NCBI RefSeq assembly: GCF_000430005.1
Contig: NZ_KE387017.1
Location: 191,715-255,714 of the forward strand
DNA from: Desulfovibrio cuneatus DSM 11391
Lineage (GTDB): Bacteria; Desulfobacterota; Desulfovibrionia; Desulfovibrionales; Desulfovibrionaceae
Length of the DNA stretch: 64,000 nt
Direction of reading: 5' to 3'
Shown here: one piece after another, positions 52,919-60,999 of the stretch
How the letters are laid out: each line of letters opens with the position of its first letter
Position numbering within the stretch: position 1 is the stretch's first letter
Position numbers and translations under genes: made by a program
Notes under the pieces: generated by a model
Told to the model about the DNA's origin: nothing
Databases searched by the model: none
The model's input: the letters and a program-made list of their open reading frames with translations, nothing else

Positions 52919-53752
52919 TTACTCCCCTTTTGCTTTCAGCCACGCCCTGTACGCAATAATTTCATTCAATTGTGCCTGGGCAATACTGTTGGCCAGTGTC
53001 ACTACTTTTTCGTCTTGCGAGGCAAGCACAGCCGCCACACTTATTTCCACGGCGCTGGCATGGTGGCCAATCATCATGGCCACAAAGTTCTTGTCTGCAT
53101 CCGGGTACATGGGGGTGGTCATCATGCTGTGCATGGAGTCCTGCATCATGCTGGCGGCCTGGTCGTCGTTGCCACCAAGGGCTTTCAGCCATGCCTGCAT
53201 TTGAGTTATTTCAGCATTCTGGGCCGCAATAACGCCTTCTGCCCATTGCTTCACCTGTGGGTCTTTGCCGTCTTTCAGCACTGCCTTTGCCATTTCCACC
53301 GCTGCTTCGTGGTGGGGGATCATGGCAGACAAAAACGCCTTGTCGCTGAATGTTTTGTTCTGGCGCATGGAGTCATTCATGGCTGTTTGCATCATGCAGC
53401 CTTTCATCATGCAGGGCATCATTTTTCCGGCTTTCATGTCGTCCATCATATTGCCCATCATGCCCTGCATCATGGGCATGTTCATGGTGCCATTATGTGC
53501 CATGGGTGCGCCCTTGCCGCTGCCCTGCATGCCGCCATGTTGCATGCCTTTGGGGGCGTTGCCCTGCATGCCGCCGTGGTCCATGCCCTTTGGGGCGCTG
53601 CCCTGCATGCCGCTGTGCTGCGTTCCATTTTGGGCGTTGCCTTGCATGCCACCATGTTCCATATTTTTGGGGGTGGCAGCAAAGGCCACGCCAGCAAATG
53701 CCATGGCAGCCAGAAGCCCCAGGCCCATAAACCAGTTCTTGGTGCGGATCAT
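52919..53752 (-). CDS. Exported DUF305 protein with Met/His/Gly repeats
   Basis: Signal peptide 1-25 (cleavage after AFA). Residues 30-80 hold five degenerate repeats around HGGMQGNAPKGM, and residues 84-127 are methionine-rich with two Cys (MMPCMMKGCMM). A tandem pair of DUF305 helical units follows, with SAMIPHHEAAVEMA (143-156) and AMMIGHHASAVEIS (225-238). Met/His-rich and HH motifs suggest copper or silver binding in the periplasm; this is inference. ATG at 53752 follows CGGAGAAATA. The 277-residue length is long for the family. Confidence 0.82.
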   Translation of the reverse strand: MIRTKNWFMGLGLLAAMAFAGVAFAATPKNMEHGGMQGNAQNGTQHSGMQGSAPKGMDHGGMQGNAPKGMQHGGMQGSGKGAPMAHNGTMNMPMMQGMMGNMMDDMKAGKMMPCMMKGCMMQTAMNDSMRQNKTFSDKAFLSAMIPHHEAAVEMAKAVLKDGKDPQVKQWAEGVIAAQNAEITQMQAWLKALGGNDDQAASMMQDSMHSMMTTPMYPDADKNFVAMMIGHHASAVEISVAAVLASQDEKVVTLANSIAQAQLNEIIAYRAWLKAKGE

Positions 53753-53924
53753 ATTATTTCTCCGTAATGGTAAGAGGGTGTTTTGGGGAAAATTGAAGTA
53801 TGTTGAATTCAATACATTATAGTAAATATAAAATAACTATACGCTTCTTGCAATTATTTGCAATGGTAATGGCAAGGCATCTGCATGGTGCCTGCCCTGC
53901 CAAAGCCATGGGTACTGTGGCGCA

Positions 53925-53953
53925 AAAAAGGGCATTGCTGAGTGCAATGCCCT
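53925..53953 (-). terminator. Terminator of the solute-binding protein gene
   Basis: On the minus strand GGGCATTGC pairs with GCAATGCCC around five bases and is followed by TTTTTTGCG, 36 bases past the gene end. Confidence 0.8.
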
Positions 53954-53988
53954 GTGGTGCCGTTGACTTTCTGTTGTGGGTGGCGCTT

Positions 53989-55188
53989 TTATTCGCTAAG
54001 CAAAGGCGGGGTGGGGCGCGTTACAGGCTTTATAAGCTTTTGCACCACCATGTGGGCCACCGGGGTGCCGTCTTCCCCCATATCTACCGTGAGTATGCCA
54101 CGGCCAAATTCAAACAGGCGTTGTCTGTCTTCCTGGGTCATTTCCTGCAACTTGCCGTCGGGGCTTACCACCAGGGCGGCACGCAGTTCAAACTCGCCAT
54201 CGGCAATGGCCTTGCCCAAGGCCACGGAAAGGGCGGAAAGGGTCAGCTCTGGTTTGGCGTTTTCCACTGTGCAGGCGCTGAACATTTTGCCCGTTGCGGT
54301 AAGCACCGTTGCGCCCTGGGGGCTTGCCTCATAAGGGGCGTATGCCGGAATAGCTGCTTTCTTGGCCTGATCTGTCATCATAATAATTTCATTGTTTTCT
54401 AAATCGCGCACAAACCATTTGCGGTATATTCTGTCGTATTCGCCAGAGTCAATAATGCGTTGCATACCCTGGTTCAGCAGGCGCTGAATGTCGCCCCGGC
54501 CTCTGTTCACGGCAAAGCGCAATTCCGTAATGCCAAGGGGGGTGCCCACCGTGGTAATGGCCCCATAATTCATTTTATTGATAAGGAAATAGGTGTTGGG
54601 CACCGGGCCAAAATAAGCAGCCACTTCGTCATTATACAGGGCGCGAATGCCCGCCAGTTTGCCTTCCATGGGCTTGATATTCATGCCCCCGAATTTTTCC
54701 AGAAGGCGGTGCTGGTAGGAGCTTTTTTCCACACTCACCCGCTGGCCACGAAGCAATGCAGCCGAAGGAAAGCGCTGGTATATTTTAGTGAACAACCGCA
54801 TTTGCAGCAAAAAGTTGGGCTTGTTGGCAAACAGGAACATTTTTTCGCGCTGTTCAGTACGGACCATGCTGGAGGTAATGTTAATGGCACCGGATGAAAG
54901 CTCCAGCATCACGTTTTCCCATTGTAAGGGCCGCGTGCTCAGCACCACTCCTGGCTGATTGAAAATAGCCCGCACCAGGTCTACCTCAAAGCCCACAGGT
55001 TCTCCCCCTGGGTCTTCAAAAGAAAAAGGCGGGAATTCCCTGTCAAAGCCATATACCACGCGGATGGGGGTAGCACCCACGGCAGGGGCCGCGCCAAAAG
55101 CAGGCACTGCGTAAAGCATGGTCAGGGCCAGGCACAGGGCCATGCAGCCAAGCACGCAGCGGGAAAAATGGGGGCGGAGCAAGCTCAT
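53989..55188 (-). CDS. Family 3 solute-binding protein with an extra C-terminal domain
   Basis: An exported binding protein of 399 residues. The signal peptide runs to about AFGAAP. The SBP_bac_3 fold is seen in VVYGFDREFPPFSFEDPGG, VGFEVDLVRAIF, LELSSGAINITSSMVRTEQR, LRFAVNRGRGDIQRLLNQGM and SGEYDRIYRKWF. After it, about 100 residues (ATVLTATGKMFSACTVENAK to the end) form an additional domain with an AALVVSPDGKLQEMTQEDRQ segment that I cannot name. ATG at 55188 follows AGGAAACC. No permease gene is adjacent, so it may be a sensor or orphan binding protein. Confidence 0.75.
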   Translation of the reverse strand: MSLLRPHFSRCVLGCMALCLALTMLYAVPAFGAAPAVGATPIRVVYGFDREFPPFSFEDPGGEPVGFEVDLVRAIFNQPGVVLSTRPLQWENVMLELSSGAINITSSMVRTEQREKMFLFANKPNFLLQMRLFTKIYQRFPSAALLRGQRVSVEKSSYQHRLLEKFGGMNIKPMEGKLAGIRALYNDEVAAYFGPVPNTYFLINKMNYGAITTVGTPLGITELRFAVNRGRGDIQRLLNQGMQRIIDSGEYDRIYRKWFVRDLENNEIIMMTDQAKKAAIPAYAPYEASPQGATVLTATGKMFSACTVENAKPELTLSALSVALGKAIADGEFELRAALVVSPDGKLQEMTQEDRQRLFEFGRGILTVDMGEDGTPVAHMVVQKLIKPVTRPTPPLLSE

Positions 55189-55361
55189 ATGGTTTCCTGT
55201 ACCCTCATGGGGTGTTTGCACGCCGGGCGCATTCCAAGTTATGTTGCGGTGCGGGGCGTGTGTACGTTACAGTTATTTTTACGTGTGTTCCCGTGGGTGG
55301 CAAGAGTACCCCCAGCCAAGGGAACGTAATTTTCATTTTCATGCCATGAAAAGGAGCAGCA

Positions 55362-55883
55362 ATGCCAGCTCAGTATGAAGCAAATGCCCAGCTTTCTTCC
55401 CAGGTTGCAAGCCTTATCGGCAGGGTAAGTCAAAAACTTATGGCCTGTGGAACAATGCTTGCCACGGCAGAATCGTGTACCGGGGGGCTTGCTGCGGCCC
55501 ACTGCACCGAAGTTTCCGGCAGTTCCGCCTGGTTTGTGGGGGGCGTGGTGGCGTATGCCAATGGGGTGAAGGAGCAGGTGCTGGGCGTGCCGGGGGCTGT
55601 GCTGGCAGCTCATGGGGCGGTGAGTGGCCCGGTGGTGGAGGCCATGGCCCGTGGGGTGTGCCGGGTGACTGGGGCCGGGGTGGGGGTTGCGGTTTCCGGG
55701 GTGGCGGGGCCCACCGGGGGCAGTGTGGAGAAGCCTGTGGGCACGGTGTGGGTGGCGGCTGTTATGGCGGGGGAGCAGGAGCGGGTGCTGGTGCAGCGGT
55801 TTGTGTTTGCGGGTAACCGGGGGCAGGTGCGGGAGCAGGCTGTGCAGGCTATGCTGGAAATGGTGGAGGCTGTGCTGGGGTAG
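55362..55883 (+). CDS. pncC: Nicotinamide-nucleotide amidase PncC (CinA C-terminal type)
   Basis: This enzyme deamidates NMN to nicotinate mononucleotide in pyridine-nucleotide recycling. ATAESCTGGLAAAHCTEVSG carries the catalytic Ser, with VVAYANGVKEQVLGVP, GVAVSGVAGPTGGS and KPVGTVWVAAV. Only the amidase domain is present, 173 residues, without the CinA N-terminal MoCF-like domain. ATG at 55362 follows AAAAGGAGC. The DNA is unusually G-rich (GGGGG runs). It is followed by copy 2 of a dispersed repeat. Confidence 0.9.
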   Translation: MPAQYEANAQLSSQVASLIGRVSQKLMACGTMLATAESCTGGLAAAHCTEVSGSSAWFVGGVVAYANGVKEQVLGVPGAVLAAHGAVSGPVVEAMARGVCRVTGAGVGVAVSGVAGPTGGSVEKPVGTVWVAAVMAGEQERVLVQRFVFAGNRGQVREQAVQAMLEMVEAVLG

Positions 55884-55906
55884 GGGAGTGGCGTGTGTTT
55901 TTTTTC

Positions 55907-56053
55907 GGGCATGGTACGTTGGTAAAACTAGCCTTTTTCGCGCAGACGGCGTTGGCGGCGTATTTTCCGTCGGGGCAGACCGTGAGGTCAGCCCCCTTGA
56001 AAAATCCACCGCCGCCTTGTTTGCGCCAAAAATTCTATCTTTTCACCAGGGCC
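55907..56053. repeat. 146-bp dispersed repeat, copy 2
   Basis: It matches 26001-26146 with scattered single-base changes. CGTTGGTAAAACTAGCCTTT and AAAATTCTATCTTTTCACCA mark the ends. It lies 24 bases after the PncC gene. Confidence 0.75.
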
Positions 56054-56224
56054 TGCTCATACTATGCTCTTTTGCCCTCCCACTGCGTCAGATTTCGTCG
56101 TGTATTTCCGTCATGTACCAAAGAGTACACTCCGTCATACACGACTTATCTTCCTTGTGGGAGAACAAAATTTCTATAGTCTGAACAGGCCCTACACGCC
56201 ATGCCCGAACACCACGTCCGCTCG

Positions 56225-56344
56225 GTATTGCCTTGCCGAGAGGCAAGGCAAACCTGCGCGGAGGCTAAGGTAGCTGCGCGTTTATTAGCCCACAAAGAAA
56301 AACTACCTCCACGCAGGTTGTATTGCCTTGCTCCAAGGCAATAC
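56225..56344. repeat. 120-bp imperfect palindrome made of two hairpins
   Basis: The left arm (GTATTGCCTTGCCGAGAGGC, AAGGCA, AACCTGCGCGGAGG) is the inverse of the right arm (CCTCCACGCAGGTT, GTATTGCCTTGCTCCAAGGC, AATAC). Each arm also folds on itself (GCCTTG/CAAGGC). It lies about 65 bases upstream of the small gene at 56410. No CCA end or cloverleaf fits a tRNA. Confidence 0.7.
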
Positions 56345-56409
56345 GTTGCGCGGTCATGTGTTGATTTGAGGGAATAATGCTGGAGAGGCGAGCTTCAGGA
56401 GGGCATTGC

Positions 56410-56685
56410 ATGGAAGCTTCAGAGGATTTTGTGTGGGTGTTTACATCTCCGGGGGGGAATTTTCCTGGGGGAATTTTTGATTCCAGAGAAGAGGCCACAG
56501 CCTGGATTGAAAAGCACACACTGACAGGGACATTAACAAAGTATCCTGTTGGTATAAGCGCTTTTGATTTTGCAGTGCGCAATGGTTGGTATAGTCCAAA
56601 GGGCAATTCGCATGACCACAAGATTATGGAAACGTTTAGTTGTGCATCCATGGAACATTATCATTTTGAAGATGGTACTTCTTGA
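56410..56685 (+). CDS. Small unknown protein (DUF7710-like)
   Basis: A 91-residue soluble protein: VWVFTSPGGNFPGGIFDSRE, then ATAWIEKHTLTGTLTKYPVG and a late SMEHYHFEDG. This resembles small bacterial proteins with a WVFxGxxxxFxxGxFxxxxxAxxWIxxxxLTGxLTxYP pattern, which I recall as DUF7710; function unknown. ATG at 56410 has a strong AGGAGG seven bases upstream. It is followed 14 bases later by another small gene with its own good site, so both form an operon. AT-rich compared with neighbours. Confidence 0.7.
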   Translation: MEASEDFVWVFTSPGGNFPGGIFDSREEATAWIEKHTLTGTLTKYPVGISAFDFAVRNGWYSPKGNSHDHKIMETFSCASMEHYHFEDGTS

Positions 56686-56699
56686 ATAAGGAGGGGCTG

Positions 56700-57017
56700 A
56701 TGGAAATATCTGATGAAGTTGTGTTGAAGAAAGCGACAATTGTGCGGTGGAATTCTGTACCCTTATTTAATAATAAAGATGCCCTGTTGTTTGTTGACTA
56801 CCTAGAGCAAATGGACTGTCGTCTTTGGGGGTTTGATGGGTTTGCAGTGACAGATGAATACATTATGCCGTATATGGATTATATTCTTGATTGCTTAAAC
56901 TCGGATAACGCACCACGGCACGTGGCCCAGGCCCAATGTTTCAAAGTTGCCCGTACCATACTTGCAGAGCCAGGAGCCCAGGATTTGTTTTTTGAATTTG
57001 TAATTGGGGATGACTGA
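56700..57017 (+). CDS. Small acidic unknown protein
   Basis: I do not recognise this 105-residue acidic protein. It reads as alternating helices and short strands (WNSVPLFNNKDALLFVDYLE, RLWGFDGFAVTDEYIMPYMD, APRHVAQAQCFKVARTILAE) and ends FFEFVIGDD. Size, acidity and pairing resemble immunity proteins of contact toxins, but no toxin gene is nearby. ATG at 56700 follows TAAGGAGGGG. It shares the operon with the gene before it. Confidence 0.65.
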   Translation: MEISDEVVLKKATIVRWNSVPLFNNKDALLFVDYLEQMDCRLWGFDGFAVTDEYIMPYMDYILDCLNSDNAPRHVAQAQCFKVARTILAEPGAQDLFFEFVIGDD

Positions 57018-57084
57018 TTACGGCTGTGGGGGAGAGCTTTGTCCATTTTAACAAAATGCTAACGAGTCTTCCAGGGAATGAAAC

Positions 57085-57321
57085 ATGATAGCACTTTATG
57101 TGATGTTACTCTTGGTGAGTACAACAATATTCTATGCCATACGCGGTATCATCAGCAATACGAAAGTCCGGTTTGCTATTGCCGCAGGCCTTTTTCTGGT
57201 GCTTGCAACCCTCGCTACAGGTATGCTCATCAGGGGGCATATGCCCCCGCCGGGGGCTAAAGCAGTAGACATGGAAGAAATGAAGAGGAAATACCATGAG
57301 CTAGGGAATGGCACACCATAG
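57085..57321 (+). CDS. Small membrane protein with two helices
   Basis: A 78-residue protein with two predicted membrane helices (IALYVMLLLVSTTIFYAIRG and FAIAAGLFLVLATLATGMLI) and a short charged tail (DMEEMKRKYHELG). Function unknown. ATG at 57085 has a modest GGGAAT upstream. It may be the third gene of the small operon, after a 67-bp gap. Confidence 0.5.
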   Translation: MIALYVMLLLVSTTIFYAIRGIISNTKVRFAIAAGLFLVLATLATGMLIRGHMPPPGAKAVDMEEMKRKYHELGNGTP

Positions 57322-57487
57322 TTGTTACAACCTAATTGTACGATAGGTTATGTCGTATGGTCAGGCTCATAACTCGTGGAACTTGCGCCACATCTTCCAA
57401 TAATTTCCGCACCTCCTCACTCATACGCAATGCGGTGGTTTAGTCTACCCCTTCTCTATGTCGTGTCCCTTACCTTATGAGGCAGTA

Positions 57488-57715
57488 TTATTTAAAAGTA
57501 CTTTCAATAATCGCCTTAAATTGCAATGCAACCTCTCTGTCGAATCTCATTGACTGACTTTTTTTGCCAGCCTCTTGTCTTTCTTGGGATCCATAAGTGT
57601 CAATTTGTAAAAAAGTAGCTCCATTTGATTTAATTATTGAATATGTAGCAACTACGTCTGTATGGGGTGAGTCTTTTGTTAAATTGATAGGTTGAATTTT
57701 TTTAATAAGTGCCAT
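57488..57715 (-). CDS. Small conserved protein with an LQIDTYGS motif
   Basis: A 75-residue protein. MALIKKIQPINLTKDSPHTDV and FLQIDTYGSQERQEAGKKSQ match a family of small proteins common in diverse bacteria, often labelled by mistake as methionyl-tRNA formyltransferase and often near restriction or defence genes (from memory). Function unknown. ATG at 57715 has no strong ribosome site (TGGAGTACTACA). It is convergent with the membrane protein gene. Confidence 0.65.
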   Translation of the reverse strand: MALIKKIQPINLTKDSPHTDVVATYSIIKSNGATFLQIDTYGSQERQEAGKKSQSMRFDREVALQFKAIIESTFK

Positions 57716-57761
57716 TGTAGTACTCCAATTATTAAAAGTTAATGCCCAATGGATGAAAAAA

Positions 57762-58052
57762 TTACAACAAATGCTTCAACTGCACCGCAACCCGTTTTTC
57801 CGTTTTGCCGTCAATTGCGCTTCTGAACGCCAAATAATGCGGGGTGGTGCCATGGAATTCAATAGCTTCCATGTTTTTCCACGTTTCAATAACAAACAGG
57901 TGGTCAGGGTTATTCAGGCTTTCCGTGAGCTCATATTCAATGTTTCCATCTTCGGCCCGGCTGCCAGCCACCAGTTTTTCAAAAATGGGCATCAGCTCTT
58001 CTTTCATTCCAGGCTTAAGCAGAAGTTCAGCAACGATACGTACAGTGGGCAT
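57762..58052 (-). CDS. ABM-domain protein, putative quinol monooxygenase
   Basis: A 96-residue ferredoxin-like antibiotic-biosynthesis-monooxygenase fold (YgiN type). Marks are VRIVAELLLKPGMKEELMPI, GNIEYELTESLNNPDHLFVI, ETWKNMEAIEFHGTTPHY. Relatives oxidise quinols or aromatics without cofactors. ATG at 58052 follows ACAAGGAGC. It is the downstream neighbour of a dyad repeat, and probably monocistronic. Confidence 0.8.
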   Translation of the reverse strand: MPTVRIVAELLLKPGMKEELMPIFEKLVAGSRAEDGNIEYELTESLNNPDHLFVIETWKNMEAIEFHGTTPHYLAFRSAIDGKTEKRVAVQLKHLL

Positions 58053-58119
58053 AATAAGCTCCTTGTTTGAATCCAATAATCAAGGTTCAGGAGGGTGGGA
58101 GTCAATTAAATGGCATTTG

Positions 58120-58245
58120 GGAAACGCTCAGTTATTTCGTTTGGCAAGGCGCTAGCTTTTCTTGAAGCAGGAGTGGACTCTTCCGTCCTCGACTGTTTCA
58201 AGAAAAGCGAAGCAACGCCGTCAAACGGAATAAATCAGCGTTTCC
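58120..58245. repeat. GGAAACGCT dyad repeat, copy M (short form)
   Basis: Ends GGAAACGCTCAGTTATTTCG and AATAAATCAGCGTTTCC. The core is the same as copy I at 36662. On the minus strand its first base is the last base of the RNA methyltransferase stop codon (TAG). Confidence 0.88.
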
Positions 58246-59021
58246 TAATTATATTTACACGCCTCTAAACAAGCCATAGCCATGGCCACGGCAATGGCGG
58301 CGTTAAGCGACTCCACCTGCGGTTGCATGGGAATGGACAACCGTTTGTCCAGGGGCCAGTGGTCGTCCAGGCCGGGGCCTTCCATGCCCGCCACTAGGCC
58401 AACGGCTTTGGGGAAGGCAAAGGAAAATATATTGCTGCCTTTGGGGGAAAGGGCGAACAGGGGCAGGTGGTGCAGTTCTGCTAACCGTGCCAGAGGCGGG
58501 CCTTGCATAACCGGGGTCTGGAACAGGGCCGGGCCGGAAGCACGCAGGCTTTTGGGCAGGTATGGGGTGGCGGCTTCTTGCAGCAACACAACGCTGGCCC
58601 CAAGGGCCGCAGCGCTGCGCAGGGTGGTGCCCAGGTTTATGGGGTTCTGGAAGGGCAGGAACAGGGTAAGCCCCTCGGGCACGGTTCCATCCCATTCCGG
58701 CAAGGGCGGGGCGTGCAACAGCAGCAAAGGCCCTTTGGTGCCATAAATGTCCAGCTCTGCAAACAGGGGCGGGGTGGTAATGAACACGGGCATGCCAGAA
58801 GGCACGGGCAGGTGTTCCAGTTCTGCCTCCGTTGTGGCAATAAGGCCCGCCACCCGCTGGGGGAACTGCTGCAACACTTCTGCCAACACCTTGCGCCCCG
58901 CCATAATGGCTTCGCCATGTTTTTTAATGCCTTTGGCCTCTGTCAGGCGCAGCCAGGCCTTGTAGCGCGGGTTCTGGGGGCTGGAAATTAGCGTAATGGG
59001 GTAATTTTGAGGAAGTGGCAT
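58245..59021 (-). CDS. TrmH/SpoU-family RNA 2'-O-methyltransferase
   Basis: A SPOUT-fold RNA ribose methyltransferase of 258 residues. The N-terminal substrate domain (ISSPQNPRYKAWLRLTEAKG, AIMAGRKVLAEVL) is followed by the knot domain with motif 1 LFLPFQNPINLGTTLRSAAA, motif 2 VGLVAGMEGPGLDD and motif 3 IPMQPQVESLNAAIAVAMA. It is similar to RlmB/TsnR types; the target RNA is unknown. No strong ribosome site stands before ATG at 59021. The stop codon is fused with a dyad repeat. Confidence 0.87.
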   Translation of the reverse strand: MPLPQNYPITLISSPQNPRYKAWLRLTEAKGIKKHGEAIMAGRKVLAEVLQQFPQRVAGLIATTEAELEHLPVPSGMPVFITTPPLFAELDIYGTKGPLLLLHAPPLPEWDGTVPEGLTLFLPFQNPINLGTTLRSAAALGASVVLLQEAATPYLPKSLRASGPALFQTPVMQGPPLARLAELHHLPLFALSPKGSNIFSFAFPKAVGLVAGMEGPGLDDHWPLDKRLSIPMQPQVESLNAAIAVAMAMACLEACKYN

Positions 59022-59139
59022 AAGCAGGCAGTGGTGGCAAAAGGGTTGTGCTGCAAAATGGGTTGTGAAGCAAAAAAGGGCTGCAAAGAAAATACCATGC
59101 AGCCCATTCCTATCAAATAAACGTCGGAAAGTGAATCTT

Positions 59140-59299
59140 CTCTGGAGAGCACTGCCTGGACGGGCCGCGTCAATTCTTCCGTCCAGCCCCCACTCCCTAA
59201 AGCCGACGGCAGTCGCGAGCGTAGCGAGCCGTGGAGCGACAAGGCGGGGCGCAGGCGGCTATGCCGCCGAAGCATATACCCCGCAGCAGGAGCGTTTTC
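59140..59299. repeat. GTGGAGCG module with half dyad repeat
   Basis: CTGGACGGGCCGCGTCAATT, then GACGGCAGTCGCGAGCGTAG with CGAGCCGTGGAGCG, GGCGCAGGCGGCTATGCC and GGAGCGTTTTCC. The same order is found at 26178. It abuts the stop codon of the Dcu carrier gene. Confidence 0.7.
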
Positions 59300-60847
59300 C
59301 TACAGGAATCCCTTCATGGTGGCGAGCACGTAGCCTACAACGCATGAGGTCAGAACCCCCACAGCACCGGGCAAAATAAAGCTGTGGTTAATAACAAAGC
59401 GGCCAATTTTTGTGGTGCCGGAACGGTCAAAGTTAATGGCAGCCAGGTCGCTTGGGTAGGTTGGCAGAATAAAGTAGCCATAGCAGGCCGGGGCAAAGGC
59501 AATAATCACGCCGGGGTTTACCCCAGCCTTCAAGGCCACAGGCACCAAGGCGGTAAGGGCTGCTGCCTGGGAGTTTACGAACTTGGAAATAATAAGCAGC
59601 GCCACGGCATAGCTCCAGGGGTATTTTTCCACCAGGGGCGGCAGCAGGCGCTTCAAGTCTTCAATGTGCGCACCAAAAATGGTGTCTGCCATCCAGGCAA
59701 TACCAAACACTGCCACAATGGCCACCATGCCGGAGCGGAACACTTCATTCTTGGAAATGCTGGCAGGGCTTGTTTTGGTCACAATAAGAATAAGCGCACC
59801 TGCGCACAGCATGAACATTTGAATGGTCAGCACCATGGAAAGGCGCTTGGGGGCAGGGGCTTTTTTAGCGGCTGGGGCTGCCTCGGCCTGCTTTACAGGG
59901 GCAGTGCTGGCAGGGGCTGCTTTTGCATCAGCCATTTGTGCTGCCGGGGCAGCAGTGGCTACTGTAGCGCTGGCTGCCTGGGGTGCGGCATTGGTTGCGG
60001 TTACCACAGGGGCTGCCGGAGCTGCCGGGGCCTTGGCGGTTGCAGCAGGCTTGGGCATGCTGTCAAAGGGACGCAATTGTTCAAATGCTCCCAAAATACC
60101 CACCAGGGCAATGGCACCAAGGAAAATCCACATGGCATACCAACTGGCGCGGGGCAGCTTTTTGTGCAGCAGGCTTTCCCCTTCACCATACACGTACTTG
60201 CGGTTTTCAGGTGTTTTGATGAAATTCTGGAAGTCTTCGTCTTTGTCCAGGTCTTTGCCGCGGTGCCAACTGAACAGGCCAATGGCAAGCACGCCGCACA
60301 GGGTGGAAGGAATGGTAATGGAGAGCAGCCCGGTGTAGGTAAGTTCAGTACCATGGAAGCTATAGCCTGCCAGCATAGCCACCATGGCCCCCACAGCCAC
60401 GGAAACAGGGCTGGCAATAATGCCTAGCTGGGCGGCAACGGAACTTGCCGCCATGGGGCGTTCCGGGCGGATATTGTTGGTTATGGAAATATCATAAATA
60501 ATGGGCAACAAGGTGTACACCACGTGCCCTGTGCCGCAAATCATGGTCAGGCTGGTGCTTACCAGGGGGGCCAGAACAGAAATGTATTTTGGGTGCTTAC
60601 GCAGCAGGCGCTCGGCTATTTGCAGCATAACGTCCAGCCCGCCAGAAGCTTGCAAGGTGGCAGAAGCGGAAACCACAGCAAGAATGGTGAGCATCACATC
60701 TACAGGCGGTTTGCCTGGGGGAATGCCAAAAATGAAGGCAAGCACCACAAGGCCTGCGCCGCCAAGCAACCCAAGGGCTACCCCGCCTTTGCGTGCGCCG
60801 TAAAAAAGGCACACCAGTACAAGACCAATTTGTAAAAAAAACTCCAT
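59300..60847 (-). CDS. Dcu-family anaerobic C4-dicarboxylate carrier with an Ala/Pro insert
   Basis: An inner-membrane exchanger of 515 residues for fumarate, succinate, malate or aspartate. The DcuA/DcuB family is recognised by [56 protein letters not shown] and the last part [20 protein letters not shown]. Family members are about 440 residues. Here residues 264-335 are an Ala/Pro/Lys-rich low-complexity insert between two helices ([17 protein letters not shown]). ATG at 60847 follows TGGAGGATTT. Its role in anaerobic respiration is inferred. Confidence 0.9.
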   Translation of the reverse strand: MEFFLQIGLVLVCLFYGARKGGVALGLLGGAGLVVLAFIFGIPPGKPPVDVMLTILAVVSASATLQASGGLDVMLQIAERLLRKHPKYISVLAPLVSTSLTMICGTGHVVYTLLPIIYDISITNNIRPERPMAASSVAAQLGIIASPVSVAVGAMVAMLAGYSFHGTELTYTGLLSITIPSTLCGVLAIGLFSWHRGKDLDKDEDFQNFIKTPENRKYVYGEGESLLHKKLPRASWYAMWIFLGAIALVGILGAFEQLRPFDSMPKPAATAKAPAAPAAPVVTATNAAPQAASATVATAAPAAQMADAKAAPASTAPVKQAEAAPAAKKAPAPKRLSMVLTIQMFMLCAGALILIVTKTSPASISKNEVFRSGMVAIVAVFGIAWMADTIFGAHIEDLKRLLPPLVEKYPWSYAVALLIISKFVNSQAAALTALVPVALKAGVNPGVIIAFAPACYGYFILPTYPSDLAAINFDRSGTTKIGRFVINHSFILPGAVGVLTSCVVGYVLATMKGFL

Positions 60848-60999
60848 AAATCCTCCATGATAATGTAATATAACAGGGGGAAAGAGCTGGGTGGGGGGTA
60901 TGCCGCCCCCAGGGAAACATTGAGAACGTGTTTTTATATGTCTTTTCTCAACAAGCGAAAAGCATTTGTTTGGGCATGAAGCTGATGAATACGAATTAA

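Noticed and set aside
55895-56184. Possible gene over the 146-bp repeat near 55900-56180
   Set aside because: The same DNA occurs at 26001 and remains open in more than one frame. There is no ribosome site.
56225-56344. tRNA gene or pair of tRNA genes
   Set aside because: The stems are symmetric inverted arms, not a cloverleaf. No anticodon loop or T-loop sequence fits.
59384-60427. Open frame opposite the Dcu carrier
   Set aside because: Antisense to a clear transporter gene. Its Gly/Cys-rich stretch is the reverse reading of the Ala/Pro insert.
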